A stretch of DNA of 64,000 bases from assembly GCF_021295345.1 (NCBI RefSeq), contig NZ_JAIMJB010000005.1:124001-188000 (forward strand), written 5' to 3'. A program made the translations under genes and the position numbers. How positions within the stretch are numbered: position 1 is the stretch's first letter; the number at the start of each line of letters is the position of its first letter. Below, piece after piece: positions 15,691-24,883 of the stretch. The notes under the pieces were generated by a model. The model ran no database searches. It saw only the letters and a program-made list of their open reading frames with translations, and was not told where the DNA came from. Origin of the DNA: Motilimonas eburnea (GTDB taxonomy: Bacteria; Pseudomonadota; Gammaproteobacteria; Enterobacterales; CBDFNC01).

Positions 15691-16842
15691 ATGACCCGAT
15701 CAATTTCTTTGCTATTACTGATTTGCAGCAGTGCCTGTTATGCCGTTGAGCCACTCATTGAAACACCCGCTGATCGCGAGCCCGACATTATAGATAACAC
15801 CTTGTCCGTATTTGGTGCAGACGGCGGTTTCGATGACAGTAAAACCATCGACATGAGCTACTTGCCTACCGCGTTTTACACGCCCGAGAAGAAATTCGGT
15901 GCAGGGCTATTGGTGATAGGTTTGTACAAAACCCAGGGCGCAACCAAGCAAGAGCAGCCTTCGTCCTTGGTGATCAACTCCTTTGCTTCCAGTAATGGCT
16001 CTTATGGTGTTGAATTTGAAAACATGACCTTCTTTAACCAAGGTAAACACAGGCTGCTGTTTGAGATTGAACTGCACAATGAATCGGCGGTGTATTATGG
16101 CCAAGGTATAGACGCAGGCAATAATGACGCCAATAAACATGAATTTGATGAGCAACTCTATCGCTTTAGCCCCCGTTTTATGACCCGTGTGGCCGACCAT
16201 TTCTTTGTCGGCATAGGTGCGGATGTCAGCCATGCTAAAGCCGATGATTTAAAACACGAGCCGACCAATACGCCAATTTCATCCAATCGCTTACTACCAA
16301 GCAATACCAGCACCGGCGTGGTTCTTAGCAGCAGTTATGATTCACGCGATTATCGCTTAAACGCATCAACAGGCTGGTTATTGCAACTGGATGCGGGTTG
16401 GTATCACAATAACGAATACAGTTCGTTTTCTACTTACAACGCCGAGATCGCAAATTATATTGATCTTAGTGGCACTGCGCCCGGCCTCATCGCTTGGCAA
16501 GTGCAGGGCCGTTTTAGCGATGGCGATGTGCCTTGGAATTATTTGCCAGATCTAGGTGGCTCGAGCGCTATGCGCGGCTATATCAAAGGCCGCTATCGTG
16601 ACGAGCAAATGATGATGGCACAAATTGAATATCGCCTGCCGATTTATCATCGATTTGGCATGGTATTTTGGGGCGCGGGCGGCAGTGTAGCCCCCACCAT
16701 CAGCAAGTTAAGCGATGAGCTGCTTGGCTCCTATGGCACCGGCTTTCGCTTTAACCTAAAAGACAACATTAATCTGCGCTTCGATGTCGGTGTTGGCAAG
16801 AACGACACTAACTTTTATCTCAACGTGAATGAAGTGTTTTAA
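15691..16842 (+). CDS. Outer-membrane beta-barrel, D15/BamA-like surface antigen
   Basis: 383 residues with a signal peptide (about 1-18, cut after CYA). No POTRA domains are present; most of the protein is alternating hydrophobic strands typical of the 16-strand D15/Omp85 barrel, with the conserved GGSSAMRGYIKGRYRDEQM loop-6 RGY-like motif (about residues 290-308) and a terminal aromatic residue (VNEVF), the outer-membrane insertion signal. A short barrel-only form suggests a transport or assembly role distinct from BamA. The next gene begins 5 bp later and is probably co-transcribed. Confidence 0.85.
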   Translation: MTRSISLLLLICSSACYAVEPLIETPADREPDIIDNTLSVFGADGGFDDSKTIDMSYLPTAFYTPEKKFGAGLLVIGLYKTQGATKQEQPSSLVINSFASSNGSYGVEFENMTFFNQGKHRLLFEIELHNESAVYYGQGIDAGNNDANKHEFDEQLYRFSPRFMTRVADHFFVGIGADVSHAKADDLKHEPTNTPISSNRLLPSNTSTGVVLSSSYDSRDYRLNASTGWLLQLDAGWYHNNEYSSFSTYNAEIANYIDLSGTAPGLIAWQVQGRFSDGDVPWNYLPDLGGSSAMRGYIKGRYRDEQMMMAQIEYRLPIYHRFGMVFWGAGGSVAPTISKLSDELLGSYGTGFRFNLKDNINLRFDVGVGKNDTNFYLNVNEVF

Positions 16843-16847
16843 TAACC

Positions 16848-17591
16848 ATGATGCGGCTGCGACTTAATCATAACAAGAAACGAACCAGGTGCTGGCAATA
16901 TGGGTTGCCATTGCTATTCACCTTAGCCTCCTCGGTGCAGGCAATGCAGTCATGTCAGCGCCACAGTGAATTTGCGGTGTATTTAAATGGCATTCACACC
17001 GGCAGCATGGCGCGTACCGAGTCATGGCAAGGTAAGCAAGCGAAAATCAACACCACCAGCAAGGCGAGCATTTTAGGCATCAAAACTCAGTATCAGCAGC
17101 AAGCAAAGGTACAATGGTCTGATGCCGAACAAGGCTGGCTCACTCAAGAGTTTACGCAAAATGTCAGCGGCTTTCGCACGCGCAATATGCAAGTGGCCTT
17201 TGCCGCCGACGGGCTCAGCTCAGAGGTCGACTTAGATGGAAAGATCAACCGCTACCAATCTAAGTACATCCCACTACGAGATGTAGACACCTTGGCGATT
17301 CAGATTCGCCACTTAGTGATGCAAGGTAAAACCAAGTTTACTCTGATCCGCCAAGCCTCTGATGGCACAGAGCTATACCAATATCAACGGCAACCGCCAG
17401 CGCCACACACCATCGCCCCATGGGGCGAGCAAGCCTTGATCCCTGTGGTGCAAACCGGCGCAGAAGACATCACTTACTACTTCGCACCTGAGCTCGACTA
17501 TCAGCTGTTCCGAGCCGATTATCACGGCTTGTTGCTGCAAGGCAAGGTATTGCTGACCCAGTATCAATCAAACTGCGCCAGCGAAGCTTGA
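16848..17591 (+). CDS. Secreted DUF3108-like protein
   Basis: 247 residues with a basic N-terminus and hydrophobic signal (cut after VQA, about residue 32). The mature part is beta-rich with the alternating pattern of DUF3108/DUF6134 proteins (FAVYLNGIHTGSMARTESWQ, then repeated strands). It resembles the protein at 45578. Function is unknown; family members are often next to outer-membrane proteins, as here (5 bp after the D15-like barrel gene). Two ATGs at 16848 and 16851 are possible starts. Confidence 0.75.
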   Translation: MMRLRLNHNKKRTRCWQYGLPLLFTLASSVQAMQSCQRHSEFAVYLNGIHTGSMARTESWQGKQAKINTTSKASILGIKTQYQQQAKVQWSDAEQGWLTQEFTQNVSGFRTRNMQVAFAADGLSSEVDLDGKINRYQSKYIPLRDVDTLAIQIRHLVMQGKTKFTLIRQASDGTELYQYQRQPPAPHTIAPWGEQALIPVVQTGAEDITYYFAPELDYQLFRADYHGLLLQGKVLLTQYQSNCASEA

Positions 17592-17594
17592 TCA

Positions 17595-19175
17595 CTATTG
17601 CTTTGTCATCTCTTGCTGCCAACGTTTAGCTTTGCTCTTAGCACTTTGCTTTACCGCATCGCTTAGGGCATGTTTTTTCTCAAATTCGATACGATAACTC
17701 TGCGCCTTAGCTAACCCATTGTCTGCCGCTATGCTGAGCCAAGCGTAAGCGTCATCAAGGGGGAAAAAACTGGGAAAATTTAACGTTTCATATATTTTCG
17801 CCAGATACAATTGCGATGTTAAATCCCCTTGTTTCGCCGCTAATTTAAACCAACCTTCGGCGCGATAAAGGCTTTTATCCACACCGATACCATAAAAATA
17901 ATACTCACCAAGGGCACGACAGGCTAAAGGGTGCTCTTGGTAAGCAGCCTTACGGTAAAGTTTGATGGCCTCGGCATACTTTTTGTCCTCTTCCTCTATC
18001 ATGCCGCGCACATAATAAGCTTCGGCCGATTCCATGGCAGCCAGGGCCTGATAAAATACATTCGCCTCATTCACCCCAGCTATCCGTTTGGCCAAAAAAT
18101 ACAAGCGGGCTAACAATAAAGGATCGCCACTGGCATCAACCTCAGCCAAAAATGCTCTGGCCTTGGCCAAGTCGTAGAATTCGCCTTCTCGATCGGCATA
18201 TAAAATCGCCAGGTTTGCCTTAGCACGATTGCTATCGTGCTCAGCCTGAAACAGGTAGTAGCTTAATCGTAATTGCGCCAAGCTGGGCTGTTCACCGCCT
18301 TGTTGTACCACCTTGTCCATTAGGGCAATGGCTTTTTCATGTCCCGATTCCACAGCTTGCTCAAGTAATGCCATGGCTTGCTCGGCACTGGCCTCACTCC
18401 CTATGCCAAAAATAGCAAACTCAATCAGCATAATATGAGCGGCTAGATAGCCTTGCTCTGCACTTTGCTGCAGCGACTCTCTGGCCAAGGTATCATCGCG
18501 TAACACGCCCTTGCCTTCGTAGTATGCCAACCCCAAAAAATACAGCCCGCGGGGATCTTGGTTGGCGGCTGCCAACTTGACTAAATGAATGCCTGACGGG
18601 ATATCTTGCTCAACATAGCGACCATCAATTAAAAACGCACCATATAAAGCGCGTGCGGGGTCCCACGCATAACGTGCTGATGCTTGTAAGTATTGCATAC
18701 CCCGATCAGGATCTTGCTCCACATACTCACCAAGTCGGTACAGCTCTGCAAGCACAAACAGGGCTTCAGGATTTTCCAGTTCAGCAGCTTCGTGAAGCAA
18801 TACCAAGCCTTTGTCATCATCCTGCACGACGCCCTGACCAATAAAGTACATTTCGGCTAAACGCACTTTGGCTAAGGCATAACCTTGCTCACTGGCCAAA
18901 CCAAACCATTTTGCCGCATCGGCTAAATTAGCTTGGCGTAACTCGCCTTGCACATGGGCCATGCCTAAACGATATTGAGCCTGAGCATCTCCTTGCTGCG
19001 CCGCTTGACGACATTGCTTCGCTTGCTGGGCACTCAAGCTGACTTCTAACGCCACATCACAGCGCCCTGAGTCGGCTAGGCGAGCGGCATTATCTGTGGT
19101 TGCACAAGCTGATAACAAGAGAGCCAAGGGCAATGCGGCAAGGCGAACACGAGACCAAAGAAAGGTGTTTTTCAT
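17595..19175 (-). CDS. Sel1-repeat lipoprotein
   Basis: About 526 residues. The start at 19175 gives MKNTFLWSRVRLAALPLALL with lipobox (LLSAC) and has AAGG eight bases upstream; the longer reading from 19247 would hide the signal. The rest is Sel1-like repeats of about 36 residues (A-x-A-x-x-x-L-G-x-x-Y-x-x-G), clear from about 60 to 245 and again 395 to 505. Such solenoids mediate protein contacts, often at the envelope. Its 3' end faces the DUF3108-like gene with only 3 bp between. Confidence 0.85.
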   Translation of the reverse strand: MKNTFLWSRVRLAALPLALLLSACATTDNAARLADSGRCDVALEVSLSAQQAKQCRQAAQQGDAQAQYRLGMAHVQGELRQANLADAAKWFGLASEQGYALAKVRLAEMYFIGQGVVQDDDKGLVLLHEAAELENPEALFVLAELYRLGEYVEQDPDRGMQYLQASARYAWDPARALYGAFLIDGRYVEQDIPSGIHLVKLAAANQDPRGLYFLGLAYYEGKGVLRDDTLARESLQQSAEQGYLAAHIMLIEFAIFGIGSEASAEQAMALLEQAVESGHEKAIALMDKVVQQGGEQPSLAQLRLSYYLFQAEHDSNRAKANLAILYADREGEFYDLAKARAFLAEVDASGDPLLLARLYFLAKRIAGVNEANVFYQALAAMESAEAYYVRGMIEEEDKKYAEAIKLYRKAAYQEHPLACRALGEYYFYGIGVDKSLYRAEGWFKLAAKQGDLTSQLYLAKIYETLNFPSFFPLDDAYAWLSIAADNGLAKAQSYRIEFEKKHALSDAVKQSAKSKAKRWQQEMTKQ

Positions 19176-19303
19176 CCATAAAACCTTATTAAGACGGCGA
19201 TAAATGACGACGGCATTTATCCTTAAATTAAGGTCTTTATGTAACATACTTGACCTGCAAATAGCGAGTCATCGCAAAAATATTTCTACTCGTACCTAAG
19301 CCA

Positions 19304-19708
19304 CTATTTTGGAAACCCTGAAAACGTTTGACTGGTTAACGCGGTGTCATACCAGCAAGCACGCTCCTCCCAGAAGATATGATCATCCACCGTGATATTA
19401 GGCTGACCATCTAAACTACCCGCCGGCACCACCAAAGCCTTCCCTGTGCCAGAAACATAGGGTAAGGAGCAACCACAGGCCTGACAGAAGCAGCTTGTAA
19501 TAGCACGACCGTCTAAATCAAAGCGCTTAACCAAGTCAGCACCACTTAGCCACTCTATATTATCGACCGCCGTGAATAGATTAGCGGCATGAGCCGAGCC
19601 CGACGTTTTTTGACACTGCTGACAATGACACAAATGAAACTGGTTAAAGTTGTTTTCACAACTAAATCTCACAGCTCCACATAAACAGCTACCTTGAATG
19701 TTCTCCAT
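19304..19708 (-). CDS. GFA-family zinc protein
   Basis: 134 residues of the GFA (glutathione-dependent formaldehyde-activating enzyme / CENP-V) fold. Zinc ligands are visible: Cys8 and Cys10 (SCLCGAV), Cys27, Cys29 and Cys32 (CHCQQC), and CxxC at about 75-78. The fold binds two zincs; most members have no proven enzymatic role, so formaldehyde activation should not be assumed. Monocistronic. Confidence 0.88.
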   Translation of the reverse strand: MENIQGSCLCGAVRFSCENNFNQFHLCHCQQCQKTSGSAHAANLFTAVDNIEWLSGADLVKRFDLDGRAITSCFCQACGCSLPYVSGTGKALVVPAGSLDGQPNITVDDHIFWEERACWYDTALTSQTFSGFPK

Positions 19709-19768
19709 ATAGAAACCTTTCTAACCTCTTGCCTCAATGGCTTGCCAAATGCATTTGAGTGTACCCAA

Positions 19769-19978
19769 CTACTGCCAAAAATACTTACGGATTTCCTCCT
19801 CGCGCTGAGCAGGATCTATCCCAATATCTTTTAGTTGATGCGAAGACAACTGAGCCAAGTGCTGCCTTGAGGTTCTTCTGTGTTGCCACAAATCATAAGT
19901 AGCACTTATCTTATTAACTAGCTTACCCCATCGCTGCCAAAACCCCATTGTTGATATATGCGCTAACCTACCTTCCAT
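19769..19978 (-). CDS. DUF1127 small protein (YjiS-like)
   Basis: 69 residues from ATG 19978, which has GGGGGAT seven bases upstream; an upstream TTG at 19993 would put the ribosome site inside the gene. The C-terminal 45 residues are the DUF1127 signature (arginine-rich helix WQHRRTSRQHLAQLSSHQ then LKDIGIDPAQ). DUF1127 proteins of alphaproteobacteria can bind RNA; that role is not shown here. It lies divergent to a LysR gene, and one of two copies of a LysR-type palindrome falls inside codons 23-27. Confidence 0.8.
   Translation of the reverse strand: MEGRLAHISTMGFWQRWGKLVNKISATYDLWQHRRTSRQHLAQLSSHQLKDIGIDPAQREEEIRKYFWQ
19893..19913. promoter_or_regulatory. LysR-type palindrome copy 1, within DUF1127 gene
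   Basis: ATAAGTAGCACTTAT (19897-19911), a perfect 6-3-6 palindrome with T-N11-A spacing, inside a 21-bp block that is identical to the block at 20058 except for two central bases. Confidence 0.6.
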
Positions 19979-20057
19979 AGTAAAATCCCCCAAGCCATTA
20001 ACTTGATAATTAATTTAGGCTTGACTGGCACCATAAACAAACGATAGATTTTTAACC

Positions 20058-20078
20058 AATCATAAGTAAAACTTATCT
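20058..20078. promoter_or_regulatory. LysR-type palindrome copy 2, before LysR start
   Basis: ATAAGTAAAACTTAT (20062-20076), perfect 6-3-6 palindrome with T-N11-A spacing, ending 7 bp before the LysR start codon. The same block, with GC instead of AA in the centre, occurs 165 bp away inside the DUF1127 gene. It is the expected position for an autoregulatory LysR site. Confidence 0.65.
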
Positions 20079-20082
20079 ATTA

Positions 20083-21015
20083 ATGCATTTACCTCCAATT
20101 ATGTCATTGCGCTGCTTTGAAAGTGCAGCCAAACACTTGAGTTTTACCCAAGCTGCGCAAGAGTTATTTATCACCCAAGCCGCGGTGAGTCAGCATATTC
20201 GCAAATTAGAAGAACAGCTGGGTGCCCCCCTATTTATCCGTCACAATCGGCGCCTAACCCTGAGCGAACAGGGCCATGCCTTACTGCCCTATGTCAGCCA
20301 ATCCCTCACGCTATTAACCGATGGGATAAAAAAGGTCACCTTAGGTAACACATCGGGGCCATTGAATATTTCTGCTTTACCTTCGTTTTGTTCACGCTGG
20401 CTGGTACCGCGGTTATGGCATTTTTCCCAGCAACACCCCGATATCGAAGTGCGCTTAACGCCTAGCTTACAGGTGGTAGACTTACCTCAGTCCGACTTTG
20501 ATCTCGCCATTCGTTTTGGCTTAGGTGATTACAAGGGTTGTCAGAGCGAAGCGCTAATGAGCGATAGCTTGTTTCCGGTGTGTTCACCTAAACTATTGCA
20601 AACTAAGCCTATCACTCAGGTCACTGATCTGGCTAACATACCGATTATTCATGACTTTTTAACTAACACCAGTAATTGGCAAGGTTGGTTAGATGCAGCA
20701 GGTTACCCCGATTTAACCATGAGCAATAACCTGCGCATCAGCGATGCGAGCTTAGCCATCACCGCCGCCCTTTCAGGGCAAGGCGTCACCTTAGCCAGAC
20801 AAAGTTTAGTGGGTGAAGAGCTCAACAATGGCCAGCTAGTGCGCCTGTTTGACACCAGCATAGCCTCAGATTATGGCTATTACCTAGTCACGCCAAGCAA
20901 CCGCCCCCTTAACCCCAAGGGCGAATTGTTTAGGGCTTGGCTCGTCGATCAAATTGCCGCCGATAGCACCTTAAGCCCACCACAAGAAGCCGCTGTCTCA
21001 ACTAGTCCTTCCTAG
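20083..21015 (+). CDS. LysR-family regulator (GcvA-like)
   Basis: 310 residues: winged helix-turn-helix (about 8-66, with LSFTQAAQELFITQAAVSQH) and effector domain. The opening MSLRCFESAAKHLSF places it in the GcvA subgroup. Divergent from the DUF1127 gene. Two candidate operators lie on either side of the intergenic space. Its C-terminus (after about residue 257) is repeated downstream in degraded form, suggesting that the present 3' end arose by duplication. No target besides DUF1127 and possibly the convergent FAD oxidase can be proposed. Confidence 0.9.
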   Translation: MHLPPIMSLRCFESAAKHLSFTQAAQELFITQAAVSQHIRKLEEQLGAPLFIRHNRRLTLSEQGHALLPYVSQSLTLLTDGIKKVTLGNTSGPLNISALPSFCSRWLVPRLWHFSQQHPDIEVRLTPSLQVVDLPQSDFDLAIRFGLGDYKGCQSEALMSDSLFPVCSPKLLQTKPITQVTDLANIPIIHDFLTNTSNWQGWLDAAGYPDLTMSNNLRISDASLAITAALSGQGVTLARQSLVGEELNNGQLVRLFDTSIASDYGYYLVTPSNRPLNPKGELFRAWLVDQIAADSTLSPPQEAAVSTSPS

Positions 21016-21206
21016 GGAATGCTGATGACAGCATCATCTATGATGGCGGCTATGACTTAGTAACCTCAGCGCCCAAAGCAACCGTCCCCTTAACCCAAAA
21101 GGCGAATTGTTTAGGGCTTGGCTCGTCGATCAAATTGCCGCCGATAGCATCTTAAGCCCACCACAAGAAGCCGCTGTCTCAGCTAGCCCTTCGCAGGGAT
21201 TTGCAG
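20855..21206. repeat. Degraded tandem duplication at LysR / FAD-oxidase junction
   Basis: About 170-180 bp is present twice: the 3' end of the LysR gene (20855-21025) and again at about 21025-21206. From 20921 to 21012 the offset is a constant 181 bp and similarity is very high. Nearer the 5' end the copies diverge and differ by an 8-bp indel that shifts the frame. Copy 2 still spells a LysR C-terminus (DSIIYDGGYDLVTSAP) and contains the stop codon of the FAD-oxidase gene; copy 1 retains a matching remnant of that gene's end. Confidence 0.85.
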
Positions 21207-22928
21207 ATGATCTCGCCAGTAGTCGGTGACAAAGATTTGCTGAGGATCTAAACGCTCACGCAAGGCTAAAAAGTCGGCAAGCTTAGGGTATTGACGGCGA
21301 ATATACGCCATGGTGTCTTGTCCATCGCGCTTATTGAGGAGAGGCAACATCTTGCCCCAGTGTAAACGGTACGGAATATTGCTTTCCTTAAATAAATTCC
21401 AAAACTGAGGGTAGAAGCGCTCGGCAGGATTTTCAGCAAAATCAACAAACCAAAGGGGCTCAAAACGCACCGCGCCATCGCGCCATTCATCTTGTTGATC
21501 TGAATAACCCATACTTAACCAAGCCTGACTTGCCTTGGCCATGTAGACCTCAATCATAAATAAGCCAGTTCGGTCTAACTTCTTATTTGGATCGGTTTCA
21601 CTGTCAAAATAGTCTCGTAACATTTGCATCACTTGAGCGCTTCTGCCGACCGGAAACCAGAGCTCAGAAAATTCAATATCGAGAAACTCATCACTGGCTT
21701 CATTATCCATCGGCAGGCCCCAAGGCGCATGATCTTGAAATACTTGTGGATTCCCCGCAGATATACCCAAGCGATCACTGTCCAACGGCTGAAACACACT
21801 CACTATCTGGGCCAAAATAGTTGGGAGTTGTTCTTTGATCGTTTTCCTATTCGCAATAACAAATGCATTAAACGCATCGGATGTGGCCAAGGTGAGCAGT
21901 TCGACCAATTGCCTAAACATATCGCCAAATACACCGAATTGCTTATAGTCATGAATATTTTCAATCACCTTATGGATTGCTATATCACCGGCCTGAACCT
22001 TTTCATAGAGTCGAATCGGATTATCCAAATTACCTAGAATGGCATAAATAATACTGATCACTGGCTCAGCAACCTGTGGGTATGCGGTAAATTCTTGATA
22101 TGGGCGCGGTGTAAAGCCCACCACCTGAGCCTGTCGTTGAGCCTGCCAAGGCACTAATCTTTCAATGCCTGGTTGGGGCCACCAGTTAATACGGCCATAA
22201 TCAACATCATTAAAGAAGTCGAGCAATGAAGGCTTTTCCGCTGACTCGCCAAAAAAATCAAAAGCACATTGCTGATAGCTGACCGTTGCCTCTTGGCCAC
22301 AAATATTAAACGCAGGCTCACATTGCAATTCTACTTCAACTATCACCCCAAGCAGGCCCATAGACACCAATACAGCATGAAACAAATCAGCATCTTTATC
22401 GCGATTGGCATATCGCAACTCACCTTCGCCATCGACAAAATGAATACCGACGATATTGTCATGAAATGAATATTTGAGTGAACCGCCCGCAGAACCCGTT
22501 CCCAAAAAACCGCCTAAGGTTTGATGAGTAATGCCTCCTAGCTCAGATACCGTCAGCTGGTATTGGTGCCACAGTAGATAAAGCAGGCTGTTTTCAAGGG
22601 TCGAGGTTTGGGTCACATCACTGGGATCATAACCTAGGTGGACGCCAGCCCCCGCTCTGACAAGATGATGTTGTACATCGTATAACTCAACATGATTAAT
22701 TTTATCTAGTACCAAATTAAGCTCTTTTGATGTTGAAGGCGGTGGATCCAAGTTAGTTACGTTGGGTTGCATTAACACGGAGTTGGTATAAATCGCCCAA
22801 CTCTGACTATGGGCGGCACCACACACTCTCACCTGCTGACCATTGCGATTCGCTTCGCGCACTAATGCAATCACTTCTTCAATCGATTCAGGACGGTAAT
22901 AGTTTGATTGGATTTGAGAAACTGGCAT
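21183..22928 (-). CDS. FAD-linked oxidase, aldonolactone oxidase type
   Basis: 581 residues of the VAO/PCMH flavoprotein family. The FAD-binding half (about 10-200) includes RVCGAAHSQSWAI, LGGITHQTLGGFLGTGSAGG, and the C-terminal half is of the D-arabinono/L-gulono-1,4-lactone oxidase type, with HWGKMLPLL (about 535) and a final segment LRERLDPQQIFVTDYW. No signal peptide, so it is cytoplasmic or peripheral. Members oxidise sugar lactones or alditols with oxygen. Longer than plant-type enzymes because of a mid-protein insert (about 310-385). Its stop codon lies inside the duplicated block shared with the LysR gene. Confidence 0.85.
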   Translation of the reverse strand: MPVSQIQSNYYRPESIEEVIALVREANRNGQQVRVCGAAHSQSWAIYTNSVLMQPNVTNLDPPPSTSKELNLVLDKINHVELYDVQHHLVRAGAGVHLGYDPSDVTQTSTLENSLLYLLWHQYQLTVSELGGITHQTLGGFLGTGSAGGSLKYSFHDNIVGIHFVDGEGELRYANRDKDADLFHAVLVSMGLLGVIVEVELQCEPAFNICGQEATVSYQQCAFDFFGESAEKPSLLDFFNDVDYGRINWWPQPGIERLVPWQAQRQAQVVGFTPRPYQEFTAYPQVAEPVISIIYAILGNLDNPIRLYEKVQAGDIAIHKVIENIHDYKQFGVFGDMFRQLVELLTLATSDAFNAFVIANRKTIKEQLPTILAQIVSVFQPLDSDRLGISAGNPQVFQDHAPWGLPMDNEASDEFLDIEFSELWFPVGRSAQVMQMLRDYFDSETDPNKKLDRTGLFMIEVYMAKASQAWLSMGYSDQQDEWRDGAVRFEPLWFVDFAENPAERFYPQFWNLFKESNIPYRLHWGKMLPLLNKRDGQDTMAYIRRQYPKLADFLALRERLDPQQIFVTDYWRDHLQIPAKG

Positions 22929-23017
22929 AACCTTTCATTAACCTTTGATAAATGCGAAGCCTATTATTGCCATTTTAGTGACTTAAGACTAAGGTGAAAC
23001 TCACAAAACGGTTTTAA

Positions 23018-24883
23018 ATGTTAACAAGTTGTAACGAAGGTATGTGGTCTCGAACTGTCTTAGTTGTTGTCGTTGTGTTACTCAGTATCAGCTTGCCACT
23101 CACGGCATGGGCAGGTGCTCATTCGGCCATTATCGATGTTGCGAGCGCGACCAATACCGACGCGAGCTACGCCACATTAGCCGATCCAGATGCACAGTTT
23201 TCGATTAATGATCTACTTTATCATTCAAAGTCTTATCCTTGGCAAGCTCGCCAAGGTGACGTATCGCGCGGTGTGTTCGCCTACCCTTTGTGGATGAAGT
23301 TTACCCTTGGCAATTCAGATGCCAAGCAACAAAGGTACTTGCTGGAATACACAGATCCAGGCCCTTACCAAGTCGACCTATACGTGGTTGATCGACATGG
23401 GGGCATTGACCAAACATATCACTACAACCGTGAGCAGCCGCTAAGCCAAAAGCCATACCCCAATGCAGGAGCGGTTTTTCCTGTTGATGTCCCCTATGGT
23501 GAGCAATACACGGTTTATGCCCGCATCACACATAAGATGGGGGGCGTCTTTTCCCGGTTTGCGATTTGGCACCCTGCCCACTTCGTTCAATATGAAAGTA
23601 TCGAAACCGCCCTTTACGGCGGTATCTACACGTCCTTTTTTATCTTCTGCTTTATCGCCTTGGTGATATTTTTTGCCACCAAAGAACGCAGCTTCTTGTT
23701 TTATTCCGGCCTCACTTTTACCTCAGCGATAAGCCTGATGCACCTTGATGGCCATTGGACTTTCTTGCAATTTGAGCATGGGGTGCCTGTTAATCATGCC
23801 GTGCTGTGGACCGGTGCTTATGTGTTTATGGCGCTCGGTTTTGCGCGCAGCTACCTTAACCTCAGCGAACAGCTTCCTTGGGCTGACAAGTTGGTTAGGA
23901 ACGCAATGTGGCTAGGGTTAATTATTATTCTATTGGGCTTGTTGGACCATATTGAGGTCGCCGGTTTGCTCATGATGTTAAGCATGTTAGTTATCTTAAT
24001 GGTGCCTTTCATCAGCGTGTATCTGATCTTAGCAAAGCAACAAAAAGTGCGGTTATTTACCTTGGCTTGGTTCATTTATGGCGGGGCCATTACGATTCAA
24101 TTCGCTTTACGCCAAGTAGGCATCGTCCCTCACTTACCCATCACCACTTACAGTGGTGCGATAGGCGCCATGATTGAAATGGGTTTACTGACCATCTCGA
24201 TGGGCTTTCGTGTACTGGATCTAAAACGCGAACGCGATCAAGTCAGAGACGCTCATGTGGCTCATTTAGAACAGTTTAACACCCAACTTGAAGCGCAAGT
24301 CAAAGCGCAAACGCAAGCGTTAGAGCAAGCGAAAACCAAAGCGGAACACGACGCTCGAACCGATCCCCTGACTCAATTAAATAACCGTCGCTCGTTTTAC
24401 GAGCTGGCACCTAAGCTGATAAAAACCATGTTGCGTAGCCAAACGTCAGCCTGTGCTATCGCCATTGACATTGACCACTTCAAACAAGTGAACGACAACT
24501 ATGGGCATGACGCCGGAGACTTAGTGTTAGTGCAAGTCACCAATGTGTTAGCGCAAAACATACGTGAAAATGATTTATTGGCGCGCCTCGGTGGCGAAGA
24601 GTTTAGCATCTTGGCTTTGACTCAAAGCCCAGCCCATGCCTCCGACTATGCAGAGCGAGTGAGAGCCGCGGTCGCCAATGGGGTGATCCATTTAGATAAT
24701 GGTTTACGCCTTAATGTAACCGTCAGTATTGGGGTGTACCTGTTTAATCATGATGATAGCCTTTCTCAAGTACTCAATCGCGCCGACACCGCACTTTACA
24801 GGGCCAAACAAAATGGCCGCAATCAGGTTCACATGTGGCAACCCACGGCACAGTTGATCCATCCCTCAGGCCATGACTCATAA
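23018..24883 (+). CDS. Diguanylate cyclase with 7TMR-DISM sensor
   Basis: 621 residues: signal peptide (to about 31), periplasmic 7TMR-DISM extracellular domain (about 40-185), seven membrane helices (about 200-405), a coiled coil (about 410-445) and a GGDEF domain (about 450-610). The active motif is RLGGEEFSIL (about 524-533) and an inhibitory I-site RxxD (REND) stands five residues before it, so product inhibition is expected. It makes cyclic di-GMP in response to an external, possibly carbohydrate, signal. The start could also be ATG 23042. Its stop overlaps the convergent RND gene by 6 bp. Confidence 0.92.
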   Translation: MLTSCNEGMWSRTVLVVVVVLLSISLPLTAWAGAHSAIIDVASATNTDASYATLADPDAQFSINDLLYHSKSYPWQARQGDVSRGVFAYPLWMKFTLGNSDAKQQRYLLEYTDPGPYQVDLYVVDRHGGIDQTYHYNREQPLSQKPYPNAGAVFPVDVPYGEQYTVYARITHKMGGVFSRFAIWHPAHFVQYESIETALYGGIYTSFFIFCFIALVIFFATKERSFLFYSGLTFTSAISLMHLDGHWTFLQFEHGVPVNHAVLWTGAYVFMALGFARSYLNLSEQLPWADKLVRNAMWLGLIIILLGLLDHIEVAGLLMMLSMLVILMVPFISVYLILAKQQKVRLFTLAWFIYGGAITIQFALRQVGIVPHLPITTYSGAIGAMIEMGLLTISMGFRVLDLKRERDQVRDAHVAHLEQFNTQLEAQVKAQTQALEQAKTKAEHDARTDPLTQLNNRRSFYELAPKLIKTMLRSQTSACAIAIDIDHFKQVNDNYGHDAGDLVLVQVTNVLAQNIRENDLLARLGGEEFSILALTQSPAHASDYAERVRAAVANGVIHLDNGLRLNVTVSIGVYLFNHDDSLSQVLNRADTALYRAKQNGRNQVHMWQPTAQLIHPSGHDS

